DNA of 55,172 nt from Gnetum montanum (Eukaryota; Streptophyta; Gnetopsida; Gnetales; Gnetaceae): NCBI GenBank assembly GCA_015680685.1, contig MNCI01003715.1, forward strand, positions 249,860 through 305,031, in the 5' to 3' direction. Made by a program: the position numbers and the translations under genes. The stretch's first letter is position 1; each line of letters begins with the position of its first letter. Of this stretch, positions 10,237 to 21,889 are shown piece after piece. The notes under the pieces are model-generated. The model worked only from the letters and a program-made list of their open reading frames with translations. It ran no database searches and had not been told where the DNA came from.

Positions 10237-11744
10237 TGCTACTAAAAACCTCGGTCCCTAGAAAAACCAAGGATCCTCAGTGTAGTAGTTCCTCAACCCA
10301 TGAATCCCTAGGGCCTTCACAAGAAAAATGGGATTTGGGGCACTTTGGCCAGTCCGGAAAATTAACTAGAGACTTACGAAATGCAAATTGTGGTAATAAA
10401 AATGAAATGGAATGTAAAACTGATAGCAGATTTGAAATGATGCATGAAAATAAACAAATATATTTCATACACAAAACCCAAAACTTAAAACTTTATTGAG
10501 AAAGAATAAAGTGTAAGCTAGAGAAATGTGTAAAAATGGTGCATGGATGAGCAAAAAGAGGTTTTACTTATGTAGAAGTTCAAAGCCTGTGGAAGTTGAT
10601 GTGATCTGCTCCAAGATCTGGATGCTAAGCCACTTTTGATGCTATCGAACCTCCTTCGTTGCAACTTCAAACTTGCAAGTTATATTACTATTGGAGGAGG
10701 GTGAGAAAAGTGAGAAATTTTGTTGCCAGATTGCTCCATGTTGAGGATTGGAAGCCCCAAAAATGCAGCTTTGACACCAATAGGTCACAAGTCTCAAAGC
10801 TATAATGCTTCCATGTTGGGGTTTAAGAAAATGCAAATATGAGAACTTTCAAAAACTCTTGAGTACTTGAGAATTCCCCAAGTGTGGAATTAGTGCTCAG
10901 AAGATTGCTTAACCATCTGAAAAATTATGGAACTACCAAAGTATTTATATGCCAAAAGTTGTTAAACATTACTTAACTTGTGAATGGCGTTGGAGGCTGG
11001 TTTTATAGGTTTTGGGCCATGCATGGGGCTACAAAATGGCTACAATTTGGTTGCAAATTGGCTACCAAATTTAGCTGAGGTGGGTGCCCAAATCTGAGGG
11101 GTTACTATACATAGTCAGTGCTTCACCCCATGGCCATTCTGTTTACTATAAATAGTAACTGGGACACACCTTCCACGTTGAGCTTTCCACCATGCTTGCT
11201 AAAGTGGCTGGTCAAAGTTAAAATGCATGAAGTGTTCAAATCTAGCTATTGTGGCTTTCATGTTGGGGGATAAAATTATCAACACTAGGGGAGAAGACTC
11301 CACACTGGGGGAAACTTCCACGTTGAGGGGAGAAGGTTGCTAGGCTATGCATGTGGTCTCCACACGGAAGGGGAAAAGTTTCTAAAACCAACACCCTTCC
11401 ACGTTGGGGGTAGGTGAGATTTACCCCTTACATGTGCTTCTAGTGTAGAAAAGTGTATACCCCTCCCTCTGACATAAAACCCATCAAATTGCCTTTTTTG
11501 GCATTCCAAAAGGCAATTTTGACACTCGCATGCCCTAATATAGACACTAGACCACTTTTTTCACTTGGGGAATGAGGCTTGGACTACTTGTAAGGCATTT
11601 TTAGTTCCAAAGTGATAAAGTATGTGAAATTACCCATTGTGGGTTACAATATTCACATTTACAATGAAGTTTTCCCACAAGTTTCATGGGGTGAAAGATA
11701 CATGATGAAGAATGACTATAACATGCAAATTTTTGTGTGTTTCA
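10237..11744 (-). mobile_element. 3' LTR of the Tat-like element
   Basis: It is 1508 bp long, begins TG and ends CA on both strands, and aligns end to end with 32871-34388 (1518 bp). On the minus strand it starts TGAAACAC. The TATA box is at 10942-10949. Words of the type CCACGTTGGGG/CCATGTTGGGG occur both upstream (about 11170-11410) and downstream (about 10735-10820) of the TATA box. The plus strand bears AATAAA-like words near 10440-10510, but the orientation set by pol is minus. Confidence 0.88.
10942..11410 (-). promoter_or_regulatory. TATA box and CCACGTTGGGG-type motif cluster of the Tat-like LTR
   Basis: TATAAATA lies at 10942-10949 on the minus strand. Upstream of it are repeats of CCAC(G/A)(T/C)TG with G-runs: near 11175, 11262, 11300-11335, 11360 and 11397. 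The second LTR has the same series around 33810-34070 with CpG often changed to TpG or CpA. The CACGTT word resembles the T/G-box bound by bHLH/bZIP factors in plants, but binding is not shown here. Confidence 0.55.
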
Positions 11745-11762
11745 ATGGTTCCTCTTTGTTGG
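11745..11762 (-). other. Polypurine tract candidate beside the 3' LTR
   Basis: On the minus strand the bases just upstream of the LTR start read CAAAGAGGAACCAT. This purine-rich run sits in the expected place for priming of plus-strand DNA synthesis. Confidence 0.5.
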
Positions 11763-12419
11763 TGCCTAGAGGATTGACCCGAGAAGCACAGACAAAGAAT
11801 AAAAAACACCATTACATATTATAATTCTATAGTGCATACATGCCACATGAGAATTAAGCTATCCAAGTCACCAAGGTTACTAGTTTAAGGCTGCGGCAAG
11901 CCATGGTACCAATTTAAGGCTTTTGTAGGCTATGTTACCAATTTAAGATCATAGCAGACCACTGAAACTAGGCTCACTTGTTGACAATTGTTGGCTACAT
12001 GTAGTATGGTTTTAAATAGGAATGATTGACTAGATTGGCTAGCTCATTTCCATTCATGTCAGCTATTCTAAATGCTCCATTCCCATAGGCTCTAGTGACA
12101 AGGTTGGATCCTTCCTAGTTGGCTGAGAATTCATTCACATGCTCATGGATGGTCTTGAGATCTAGGTCTCCCTCCTTGATCTTATGCATGGTCAAGTCAT
12201 GGTGATGTTGCTACTTCTGCCTTTCTTGATAGTGCTCGATGTGAGCAAGAACTTGCATACACCGCACCTCCACCAAATTTATGGCTTCTGTCTACAACTC
12301 CATATTATGCTTATCATTGATGAAGTCGATCAAGGCTACTAGGAGCAATGAAACCTACAATTCAAGAGGTAAAAAAACTTTAGAACCATAAACAAGGCTA
12401 TAAGGGATCATGCCAGTTG

Positions 12420-12830
12420 TCATGCGATAGGTTGTTCTATATGCCCATAGTGCATGGACAAGCCACTCATGTCATTTGTGTTTCTTGTTGAGCATCTTTT
12501 TAAGTTGATGATGGCCTTATTACTTGCTTCTACTTGTCCATTGGCTTGAGGGTTATAGGGAAATGAGAAAGAATGCTTAATATCTAAGTTGTGACAGAAA
12601 TATTTCATTTCATGGTTACTAAATTGTGGTCCATTTTTTGTAACTATGGTCATGGGTATACCAAAACATGCTACAATGTTATCTAGGATGAGTTTGTAAA
12701 CTTGTTTAGATGTAATCTTCCTTAGGGGAATAGCCTCAACCCACTTTGTAAAGTGTTCAGTTGTAGTGTTGATAAAGTTATGTCCTATATAAGACTTAGG
12801 CATTATGGATCCAATGATATCCAACCCTCA
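12420..12830 (-). pseudogene. Tat-like integrase core with lost catalytic Asp
   Basis: The open stretch carries the first acidic residue (MDIIGSI, near 12820) and the Glu in NGQVEASNK. At the second Asp of the DDE triad, family members have Asp-Asn-Gly. Here the sequence is IVTKNGPQF, with Lys in place of Asp (near 12640). The spacing otherwise fits the family. The residue change alone would abolish strand transfer. Confidence 0.85.
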
Positions 12831-13439
12831 TCATTGAAATGACCATGTTCTCTGGGTTGTATGGAACATAGTTGGTGGTACATGTATAAGGTTACTATAT
12901 CGTTGTCATGTGTCCCACCACTTAAGCTTTTGCAGGCAATCATTTTCCATATGGGGCCAATAGTATCCTAACCATCTAATTTTAGTAGCGATGGCTCTAG
13001 GTCCTATATTTCCTTCATAAACACCCTCGCGAACTTCCTCTTGGACTATTCTAGCTTCAGTTTTACCCAAGCACTTTAGGAGTATGCCATCATAGGATCA
13101 TCAACATAATGTGTTATCATCTATAATGACATATTGCTTCAATCGCTTGTGTATGACATCATATTAAGTAGTAGTTAGGCCTTGTGCAGATTCACCATGC
13201 ATAAGGTAAAATTTTGATATCATCGTACCTTTCCTTAAGAGGAGCAGTATGAACAACAACCACAAAGGTATTCCTAGTGTTATGTGTGATGGGAGTAGCA
13301 CAGTCTGCAGTTAAGGTGGATAACTTGCTAAACATATTTGGTGTCATACTAAGGGCTAATGTTGCAATTGCATTAGCTATGATGTTTTCATTTCAAGGTA
13401 TGTGTTGGATATCAATGCTTATGAATTTTTGTAATAATT

Positions 13440-13735
13440 ACTTCCCTAGGTCATAGAAAGGTTGTAAGTGCTTAGCTTTGCATGCATAGACTTCGGTCAC
13501 TTGGTTAACCACAAGTTGTGAATCACCTTTGATCGTTAAATAACTAATTCCTAGGTCACAAGCTACCATCATCCCTTTGATCAAACCCTCATACTTTGCT
13601 ACGTTGTTGGTACATGGGAACTTGAAAGGATAGGCAAAGGGTTAGCTCTCACCAAATGGGAATGTTATGATGGTAGTGGCATTGGCCCTATGGGTAGGTA
13701 AAGCTCCATCAAAGTTCATGATTACCTCATCACCC
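13440..13735 (-). pseudogene. Second (archaeal-type) RNase H domain of the Tat-like pol
   Basis: The segment reads NFDGALPTHRANATTII, then CTNNVAKYEGLIKGM, then KGDSQLVVNQV. These are the Asp, Glu and Asp motifs of the extra RNase H that Tat-type elements carry after their usual one. One stop lies between the first two motifs. Its presence supports the Tat assignment independently of the RT. Confidence 0.82.
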
Positions 13736-15470
13736 TCAAGCACTTGGCTAACTATGTTAATGTGTTCATCAAGGAACTCAGGATCTATGGCTGCTTGGTC
13801 ATCAACAAGTAAAACTGTGAGTTGTATAACTATAGCTTGACCTTTCATACTGAGAGACATAATGGAGGTCAAACTCCATGGTTATGGCTTTCCATTAGGC
13901 TATATGGTTACTTTTGTAGATGTTGGCCATTATAGCTTTGAGTATGTTGTCCTTGCAAATGACATTGACTTGGCTTCTAAAGAGGTAGTATCTCCATTTT
14001 TTCAAAGAGAAGACTAGTGCTCAACCATACTTCTCCACCTTAGTGTATCAAGTCTCATGGGCTACTAATGTGTGGCTAAGGTAGTATACAAGCATTTCTA
14101 CTTTGCCATCACATTTTTGATAGAGTAGAGAGGTAATGGATGTTTCAGAGATAGTAAGATAAATGTAAAATAATTTACCCTCTTATGGAGAATAGACTGT
14201 GTACAGTTGAATTCCTTCTTAAGGTTTTCAAAGGCCTCTTGGCATTGAGCCATCCACTCATAGTGAACTCCTTTCTTAAGCAAGTGTTGCATGGGCTGTA
14301 ACTTATCTGTAAGCCTAGTGATAAACCTATGAATAAACTATAATATGCCTTGTAATCCCAAAATCTCTTTAAGGTTGGTAGGCATTGCTAATTTTGATAT
14401 GGCCTTAACCTTATTAGGATCGATGCATATTCCTGCTTTAGAGATTACAAAGCCAAGCATCTTACCAGTCTTGATACCAAATATACACTTCTTAGGATTA
14501 AGCCTAAGCTCATATTTGAGGCATCATTTAAGCACAAGATCTAGGTCATTAGCATGGTCATTTGCCATCTTGGACTTAACGGCTATGTCATCTACGTAAT
14601 CATTAAGCAAGCCTAGCATGTAATTGTTGAAGATATAGGTCATGGCTCTCTAGTATGTTGCTTCGGTGTTCTTAGGGCCAAAGGGCATTATGGTATAATA
14701 GAAAGTACCCCATGGGGTCATGAAGGTCATGCTAAGTTGGTGCTCTAGGTTAATCATAATTTGGTTATACCCAAAGAATCCATCCATAAAGGACAACAAG
14801 GCATGTTTGGTCATAGTATGGATAAGTTGATCAATACTAGGCAAAGGGAGGTCATGCTTAATAGTCACTTTCGTTAGGTCTTGAAAATCAATGCAAATAT
14901 GGATACTCCCATTTTTCTTATGGAATATCACTATGTTGGATACCCATTCTGTGTAATCAATAGCCCTAATGAAACCAACTTGGTAGAGCTTTAACATTTC
15001 ATCACCAACTACTAAGGCCAAATTAGGTTTAATTTTGTGCACTTTTTGTTTAACTGGTCTAATGCTAGGATGTAGTATGTTGTTGTGTTGAACTAGGTGT
15101 GGGTCTAGGCTTGGCATGTCTTCATATGACTAGGCAAAGGCTTTAATGTTGCTTTGTAAGATCTTGGTGATGTCTTGAGCATATCAAGGTGCTAGTGAGG
15201 AACTTAGTTTAGGGGTTTTCTCCTTACCACTATGTGTTGTGACAGGAACCTCAACTAGAGAGTCTTCAGTTATGTCTCCTACTTTTAAGTCAAGGGTTTT
15301 GACTAGGTTTTCAAGCTATTCTAGAGGTTTCTCTATTGAGACTATGTGGCATACGAGACTCTTACGCTCAAGATTTAGGCAATTAGGATCGATACATTAT
15401 TCAACATCACCGTGAGGTCCATGTAGACACAAAGGCAAAGTAATTTGCTTTTAGGTACTCATACTTTGAT

Positions 15471-16129
15471 TTTTCATGTTAAGCAAAAGCATATCAAGTA
15501 GCACTTGAATAAAAGTGAATAATTAATGCTAAAATTCTATGCAAACATATGCAAATTTAATGCAATCAAGACCATCCAAGGTCATCAATGAGGTAAGGAT
15601 AATTTTACAAAGTAACATAAAGGCCAAACAAAGGTGTTATAGAGGTCAACCCAAGGAAAACATAAGAAATAAGGCTACAAATGATTAATAAAGGCCACAA
15701 TTTTGCCAGTTTTAGGCCTTAGCGGGGCATGATGCCAGTTTAGAGTCTTGGTGGACTATGATGCCAATTGGGCCATGGTCATATGGTGTCAAACGGTGGT
15801 CAAGGAAGATAAAACCCCACTATTTGATATCATTTAAAGGCCAAACAAAAGCAAACAAAGCTATAACAAGGTAATTAAAGAACACATAAGGTTGTATAAA
15901 AGCCATAGAAGGCCAACAAGATCAACAAGGCAACACAAGTCCTAAAATAAGGCAAAAATCAAGCAAAATAGGCTATTTATGGTAAAATTTGGCTAATATA
16001 GGTAAAAAATGATGAGGTTTTGCCAATTTTAGGCCTTAGTGGACCATGTTTTGAGGCTACCTAGTTATTAGATGAGTTTGGACATCAATAGAGGTTGTTT
16101 CTAAGCTATTTAAGCTTGAAAATCAAGTG
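15471..16129. other. No gene; start of the repeat-rich region upstream of pol
   Basis: The stretch is A-rich with runs of AAGGCCA-like and TTTTGCCA(G/A)TTTTAGGCCTTAG words (for example near 15705 and 16015). No coding frame with family motifs is seen. It separates the Tat-like pol from the inverted-repeat array. Confidence 0.5.
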
Positions 16130-19110
16130 TTTTGAAGCTTCCACATTGGGCTCAACGTGGAAATAGGGACCCTCAACATAGAAACCAAGGAAAATAGATT
16201 TTAGAGTGTTCATAAGTCCAAAATTGAGGTTTTAGGACCTTCCTAAGGTAGCATAGGGTCAAATCCATCAAAAAGTAGGTCTTGAAGTCTTCCCTCCTTG
16301 TTTCCATGCTAGCCAGCATGGAAAACAGTGGGTTCAACATGAAGAGCCAAAATCCAAGCAAAAATAAGGTCAAACATGGTTAAATAGGTAGTTGGAACTT
16401 GTGCATCCTCCAGCATCATTTTGAGGTAATTTGAGCTAATTTTAAGTGTTAAAACATGTCAAAATGGCTCCCCCCTTTTTTCCATGCTAAGCATAGTATC
16501 CTCAATGTGAAAAAATAGGGGGACACTTGTTTTATGAATTCAGAGTAATTTAGAAGCACTTTGACTCAGTTTTTGGGATCCTAGGACTGTACACTTTGAT
16601 TTTGCAAGTTTCTAGTTGATTTCAGGCACGTTTGAAGGTTGTTTAAGGGAATTTAAGGTATTTTCCATTTTTTCCACACTGGGGGAGTTACTACTACATG
16701 GAAGAATGGGGGAAATGGGTTTTGGAGGTTCAAATAAGGTCAGACAAGTAAAATCTTGAGGCTATGAGGTCTTGGGCTTCTGAGAGTGTCATCTTACCAC
16801 CAAAAGTGGAAAAGTAGCTTTTCCCCTTTATTTCCATGCTAGGGAAGTTACTCTAGTGTGGAAGAAATAAGAATCCTAGATCTAGGCCAATTCCTATCAC
16901 AGTCGATCGTGCATATTACCTTTTGAAGTTGCCAAGGCCAAGGGCTGTAGATCCATGTCAAAATTTAGCAATTTTGAGCATCCCTATGTGGTTTTCTTAG
17001 CTTCCCCTTATTTCCACATTGGGATTGGAAATCTCAACATGGAAAACTAGGGGGAACCATTTTTAGCCATGTAGGATTAGTCTTGTAATGTTTAAGGGCT
17101 CTAATAACTACTACAAGGGTTCTAGAGTGCATGAAAGGTTACTTAATGTCATTTTGAGGTGTTAGGAGCTCCAAACAAGTTTCTCCTAGAGTTTCCATGC
17201 TAGGGATACTATCCTTAACATGGAAAAATGGATCCCCAACATGAAAGAACCATGCATCTTAGGTCTAGGTCACTTTTGACCTCAATCAACTATGCATGTT
17301 AGCCTCTGGGGCTATCGATGTTGAGGACTAAGGTTTCATGACAAGTTTTGGAAATTTTGGGTATTTATAAGCATTTTTGGGCTTCCCCTCTTTTTCCACA
17401 TTCAGATTGGATGCCTAGCATGGAAAACTAAGGGGAATCAGTTTTTGGCCTTTTGACATCAGTTTCTTAAACTTTGAAGGCTCCAGAGGATGTCACCATG
17501 GTCCTAGAGCACATGAAAGTTTAGTTAATGTTGTTTTGAGGTATTTATGGATCTAAATGAGTTTTCCCCTTAATTCTCAAGCTAGATAGCGTGGATGGGG
17601 GAATTCCTAGCATGGAAACACCATAAAACTTAGATCTAGCCTAGTTTGACTTCAATCAGCCATGCATGTGTCCTTACGAGATTGTTGGGGTTAAAGACTA
17701 GGGTTTGGAGTTAAAACTAGTTAGCTTGTAGGTTTTCCAAGTGGTTTTTGAACTTTTCCCTCTTTTTCCACACTAGGGATAGTATGCCTAGGGTCGAAAA
17801 ATAGGGGGAATATAGCTTTTTTCCTTTTTGCATCATTTTTTATCATGCATATAGGTCCCTAAGGTTGATAGTGAAAATTATCAATGCATGGTGTTAGATT
17901 TTGGTGTTTTGAAGGTTGATGAGTTGTTTTTGATGTTCCCCCCCTTTTTTCATGTTGGGGCTTTCATTCTTAACATGGAAAATTTGGGGGAAATCTTTTC
18001 TAGCCATTTTTGATCACTTTCGATCATGCACGTAAGCTTTAGAGTTGCTAGTATCAACAGCTAACATCCGATGTCAAAATTCATTCATTTCAAGGGTAAT
18101 TAGGTAATTTTCAAGATTCTCCCCTTTTTTCCATGTTGGGGCTTTTATGCTTAGAGTGAAAAATTGGGGGGAATGGATTTTTAGCTTTTTATTATCAATT
18201 TGACTATGCATGAGTGTCTATAGGATTGTTGGCATGAGCCATTAGTGCCTAAGGTCAAGATCTGGTCATTTTGAAGGCTATGAGGGGGTTTCTAGGCTTT
18301 CCCCCTTTCATTCACACTAAGGGTGGTAGGCTCAACATGGAAGGACTCTCCCTTAGTTAAGAAAGTCAAATCTAGACCAGATCAATAGCTGATTGACCAT
18401 GCATGTCAACCTCTAGGGTTGCTAATGTCGATGGTCAATGTTGGGTGTTAAGATTTGATAGTTTTGAGGCTTCTAAGTACCTCATGCAATCTTTCCCTTT
18501 CTTCCAAGCTAGGCATGGTGGCCCCAGCATGGATGAGAGGGGAATGGTGGTTTTGTGCCATACTTAACCACTTTTGAGGCTTTCAAAAGCTCTAGAGGAT
18601 TTTAATATGGTCTAGGGGTCATATGGCATTAAAAAATGGTCATTAGGTAATCGATTTAGGTCATTTTTGAATTGACCCCATCTATCCATGCTAGGGGTGA
18701 GAGGCTCAATGTGGAAGAAGCCTTCCCTAGCATGGAAAACACCAAATTCCAAATTTCGACCAGTTTTGATTAGGTTTAGTGGGGTTCCAAGGCAGTCGAA
18801 GATGCTTGTAGGGGTTCTAGGTCACATGGGGCCCGTTTTTGGGTCAAACTTAGGCTAGGTGAGTGCTGGGGGTAAGAGTGGGTGTTACCTCCCTTCTTCC
18901 ATGCTTGGCACTATTTCCTTAGCTTGGAAACCCATGGTCTGAAGCTTTGTTCATGTCTCATCCACTTTTGGAAACCCAAGGTTGCAAAAAGGCAAGTTTG
19001 GATTATCAAAAATAGCAAAATATTTGTAATTCTAATGATTTTGCAAAATAGGAGGCATGTTTCCATTCTGGGCATGGTATTCCTAGTGTGGATGCATGGG
19101 GGTTAAAGTT
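16130..19110. repeat. Array of about 17 inverted-repeat (hairpin) units, period about 184 bp
   Basis: Each unit has a left arm like CCCCTTTTTCCACGCTAGGG, a loop of about 8-15 bp, and a right arm like CCTAGCGTGGAAAAAGGGG. Most CpGs in the arms are now TpG or CpA. Unit centres lie near 16165, 16320, 16500, 16690, 16855, 17035, 17220, 17415, 17595, 17785, 17965, 18145, 18320, 18515, 18700, 18910 and 19080. Linkers of about 120-130 bp also repeat weakly (phrases like ATCAACTATGCATGT and CTCTAGGGTTGCTA). There is no coding potential. The arm motif is the same word family as the CCACGTTGGGG clusters in the Tat-like LTRs. Confidence 0.8.
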
Positions 19111-20349
19111 TCCATTAAGTTTTAAGTGTCAAATTAGAAAAACTCTTAGTGTTGATGCCATTTTTGGTGAAGAGAGAATGTGCAAGGTTGGGCCCACAAT
19201 CCAAAAATTTAAAATTTTGAAAAGTGAAGTTGTTTCCCACCCAAAACCAATGTGAACTAGACTTTCCCCCCTTTGTACTTTAGTGCACTTGTAGTTATGA
19301 TGCACTAAAATAGTAGTTGGGGTTTCAAGATGTGTGTTTAGGCTTTAGATGAGTTTTAGATGTCAAATTTTGCAAGTTTTGATCATTATTGTCATTCTAC
19401 AACAACAATGCATTGGAGGATAGCTCTGGTAGAGGTTCTTATAGTAGTAGCAACCATTTTTTAGTGTGGAAGCCTCCTATCTTCCTCATAGCCAGCGTTG
19501 ATCTCCCATCCTTCTTAGTTTTCAATCATTCCCAGTGTTGAGCTTGCCATGGTGCTAAGGCAACGAGGGGGAAAGAGTTGGAACCCTATGATCCAAAAGG
19601 TGGATGAATGTTGCTAGGATCTAGAAGAAGTACCTAGGCCCATCTCCATCCAAGATTCTTCTGTTGCTACTCCAAGGTAGGCAATTCTACCTATTTTTGC
19701 CTTTGTTTTCTATGGTTTTTCTAGTTTAGTTTCCCATGTGATGGAGTTGTTTCTTCCAGATCTACTCTAGTGGAAAAATTAAAATGGAATTCTAATAAAA
19801 ACCCACATTCTATTTTGGTTTTTTCCACATGGATCCATGATTGTTTCATTACTTTAGCTTTTGTAGATTCCATTTTGAAAATAGGGCTTGTTGTTTCATG
19901 CTTTTTTCCCAAAATTTTGGGGTGTGGCCATTTTTTCAGATCTAGGCCTTAGGATTTGTTAAAATTAAATTTCAAAAAAATCCTACCCCATTATATTAGT
20001 CTAAATGTTAATGGGTTTCAATGGTTTTGGCTATTTCAACTATTTTCATGGCTATATGAAATCTAGGTTTTGAGGGGTTTGATGTATTGGCATGAAAAAG
20101 CAAGCAATGTTGTGTATTTTTTCTTGGGAGAATAGCTACACATCTATAAAATTAAAGGTTATGGATTCATAGATCTTCATTTAGGCTTGCTAACAAATGT
20201 TATCTCATTTAATTTGGATTCCTAACGATGAAGTTATGGTTGTTTTCTTAACATTGCATAGTTAGGTTGTTTGTGACACTTTTGTAATTTTATGTAATTT
20301 TGCAATTTTTTTTAAGAAAAAGCAAATGTTTTAGCTATTTTCTAGTTAT
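19111..20349. other. No gene recognised between repeat arrays
   Basis: Weak further copies of the arm motif occur near 19460-19560. Otherwise the stretch is AT-rich with no convincing ORF. The short open frames on both strands near 19720-19950 overlap each other and have no family motif. Confidence 0.5.
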
Positions 20350-20860
20350 GGTTGAGTAGGCTTTGGCTTCATATTTCCAACAAAGGTAGAATCACTCTGA
20401 TCAGACTTAAAAAGAATTTTCTATGAATTTTTTTACTAAGCATGTGTGATAAGGATGGTTATGCTATTTGTAGATTATTGTCCAAATTGACAAATTTTTC
20501 CTATATAAATGGAAAATATTTTAAATTTTTTCTAAGTATGGATGTGTAGGGCTCACTTTAAACTTTCAAATAGTGGTGGAATCACTCCATTTGGAGCTCA
20601 AATGAATTTTTGACATATTTTTACCAACCTTGCATGAAAAGGGATAAATGTTGATGATTATGGTTTTGGCTAAATTTTTTCATGTTCTATGGATATATGG
20701 CTATACTTTTCAATTTTAATGGTCATGGCTATAAGGTTCATAATTTCAAGATTCTTTTCATGGTAGAATCATTGAAATTGGGGTGCAAATAAATTTTTGA
20801 TGAATTTTTTGGCTATGGATGTGTGAACAAGGCAAAGTTATGGTCATAACACACTACCCA
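20350..20860. repeat. Degenerate tandem repeat, period about 190 bp
   Basis: The phrase GGTAGAATCACT...AATTTTTGA...GTGTGA recurs near 20385, 20573 and 20762. Each copy is followed by an AT-rich linker ending in TATGGCTAT-like words. The period is close to that of the inverted-repeat array to its left. Confidence 0.6.
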
Positions 20861-20984
20861 TTTGGAAATGGAAGTGGTTGATATGTGTAACTTATGTTTT
20901 TCTTTTGTCAACATGTAAACCTAATGCTTCATTTTGTTTTTTAAGAAGAGTAAAAGTTTTTTTTTTTATCTAGCTTTTACTATG

Positions 20985-21200
20985 GCTATATGGTTTTTTC
21001 TAATTTCATGATGCTTTTTTCTAAATTTGTGCATAACTTGGGTTCTTTTTCCAAATTTATGCATGCTTTGCATAATTTAGATGTTTTTTTCTAAACTTAT
21101 GCTTGCTTTTTCTAACTTTATACATAATTTAGATGTTATTTTCTAAATTTATGCATGCTTTGCATAATTTAGATGTTTTTTTTTCTAAAGTTATGCTTTT
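20985..21200. repeat. AT-rich short tandem repeat beside the LTR at 21203
   Basis: The word CATAATTTAGATGTT recurs at about 21071, 21123 and 21163 with TTTATGCATGCTTTG before two of the copies. The unit is about 40-52 bp. It stops immediately at the TG end of the next LTR. Confidence 0.7.
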
Positions 21201-21202
21201 GA

Positions 21203-21670
21203 TGGAACACGATATCGTAGTGCATTGTCAAATCTATAAATTTAGATTTGACGATGAACTACAATAATAAAAATAAATGGAAATATTTAACTAAGGAAGC
21301 ATTAAATAATTAAAAAAAATATTAAGCTAAGTGGATGCTACAATGATGGAAGTAATCTCGATCTTTATTGCTAGTCATGTAACATGTCCAAGTACGTCAC
21401 ACTTGAACAAAGGTGTTATACAATTACAAACATCACACTACAGGCATGCACTAGGAATAATAGACTTAAAAGAAAAGAAACTAAAAACTAACTATTTCTA
21501 AGATCTAAGCTGTCTTATTTAAAAGCCCAAGTACAATATTTTTAGGTGATGGCCAGATGAGGCAACGTTAGGTATCCGATGTCACTTATTAGCCTAGACA
21601 TCGGGTACATGACATCGGGACTTCGATGTCATGTATCTAACGTCGAGTCTCGTCAAATCACAACTCATCA
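21203..21670 (-). mobile_element. Short Athila-like LTR (3' LTR of the nested element)
   Basis: It is 468 bp, from TGGAACAC (plus, left end) to CTCATCA (plus, right end), so the minus strand begins TGATGAG and ends CA. Immediately right of it the minus strand has TGTGGGGGTA, the polypurine tract shared with the LTRs at 43788 and 55098. The TATA-like box is TTTAAATA at 21516-21523. It is a different subfamily from the other Athila-like LTRs, with little similarity outside the ends and the box array. The left flank is TTTGA. A matching duplication on the far side was not established. Confidence 0.8.
21564..21644 (-). promoter_or_regulatory. Phased hexamer boxes of the 21203-21670 LTR
   Basis: Boxes start at 21564 (AACGTT), 21578 (GATGTC), 21597 (GACATC), 21611 (GACATC), 21625 (GATGTC) and 21639 (AACGTC). 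The steps are 14, 19, 14, 14 and 14 bp. The same steps occur in the 43-kb LTR, although the box sequence there is GATATC. GATGTC and GACATC are the two single CpG-decay products of GACGTC, an ACGT-core bZIP-type site. ACGT survives in the first and last boxes. Confidence 0.82.
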
Positions 21671-21889
21671 TACCCCCACAATTGAATGAAAACTCATCGT
21701 CAAGTTAAACAAAAATGAGAAACAAGTCATTTACAAAATATTAGGTAGGTATGCAATTATTGACTAACTTCAACAATGGACAAAATGACTAACTCTTTGC
21801 ATGCTGCAGTGGTGTAGTACAAAAATGGGACACATTATTACAAAATAAGATAAGAAAAAACAAGACTAGAAGGCTCATGTAGTGCTCGG

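Larger units (their letters stand above)
11995..15470 (-). pseudogene. Tat-like pol polyprotein (RT, two RNase H domains, integrase), decayed
   Basis: Reverse transcriptase, RNase H, a second RNase H and integrase follow in that order on the minus strand, as in the Tat lineage of Ty3/gypsy. The reading starts within a decayed pre-RT segment at about 15470 and ends at TAG (11995-11997) after the typical post-integrase tail ending LKPYYM. RT runs from 15117 to about 14340 with the catalytic YVDD at 14587-14598 intact. The first RNase H (about 14330-13900) is badly broken. Many stops and some frameshifts make it non-functional. The protease and the joint with gag are not found next to it. Confidence 0.88.

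Noticed and set aside
16130-19110. Array of regularly spaced repeats as a CRISPR array
   Set aside because: Units are long and diverged, linkers also repeat weakly, and the context is a plant retrotransposon.
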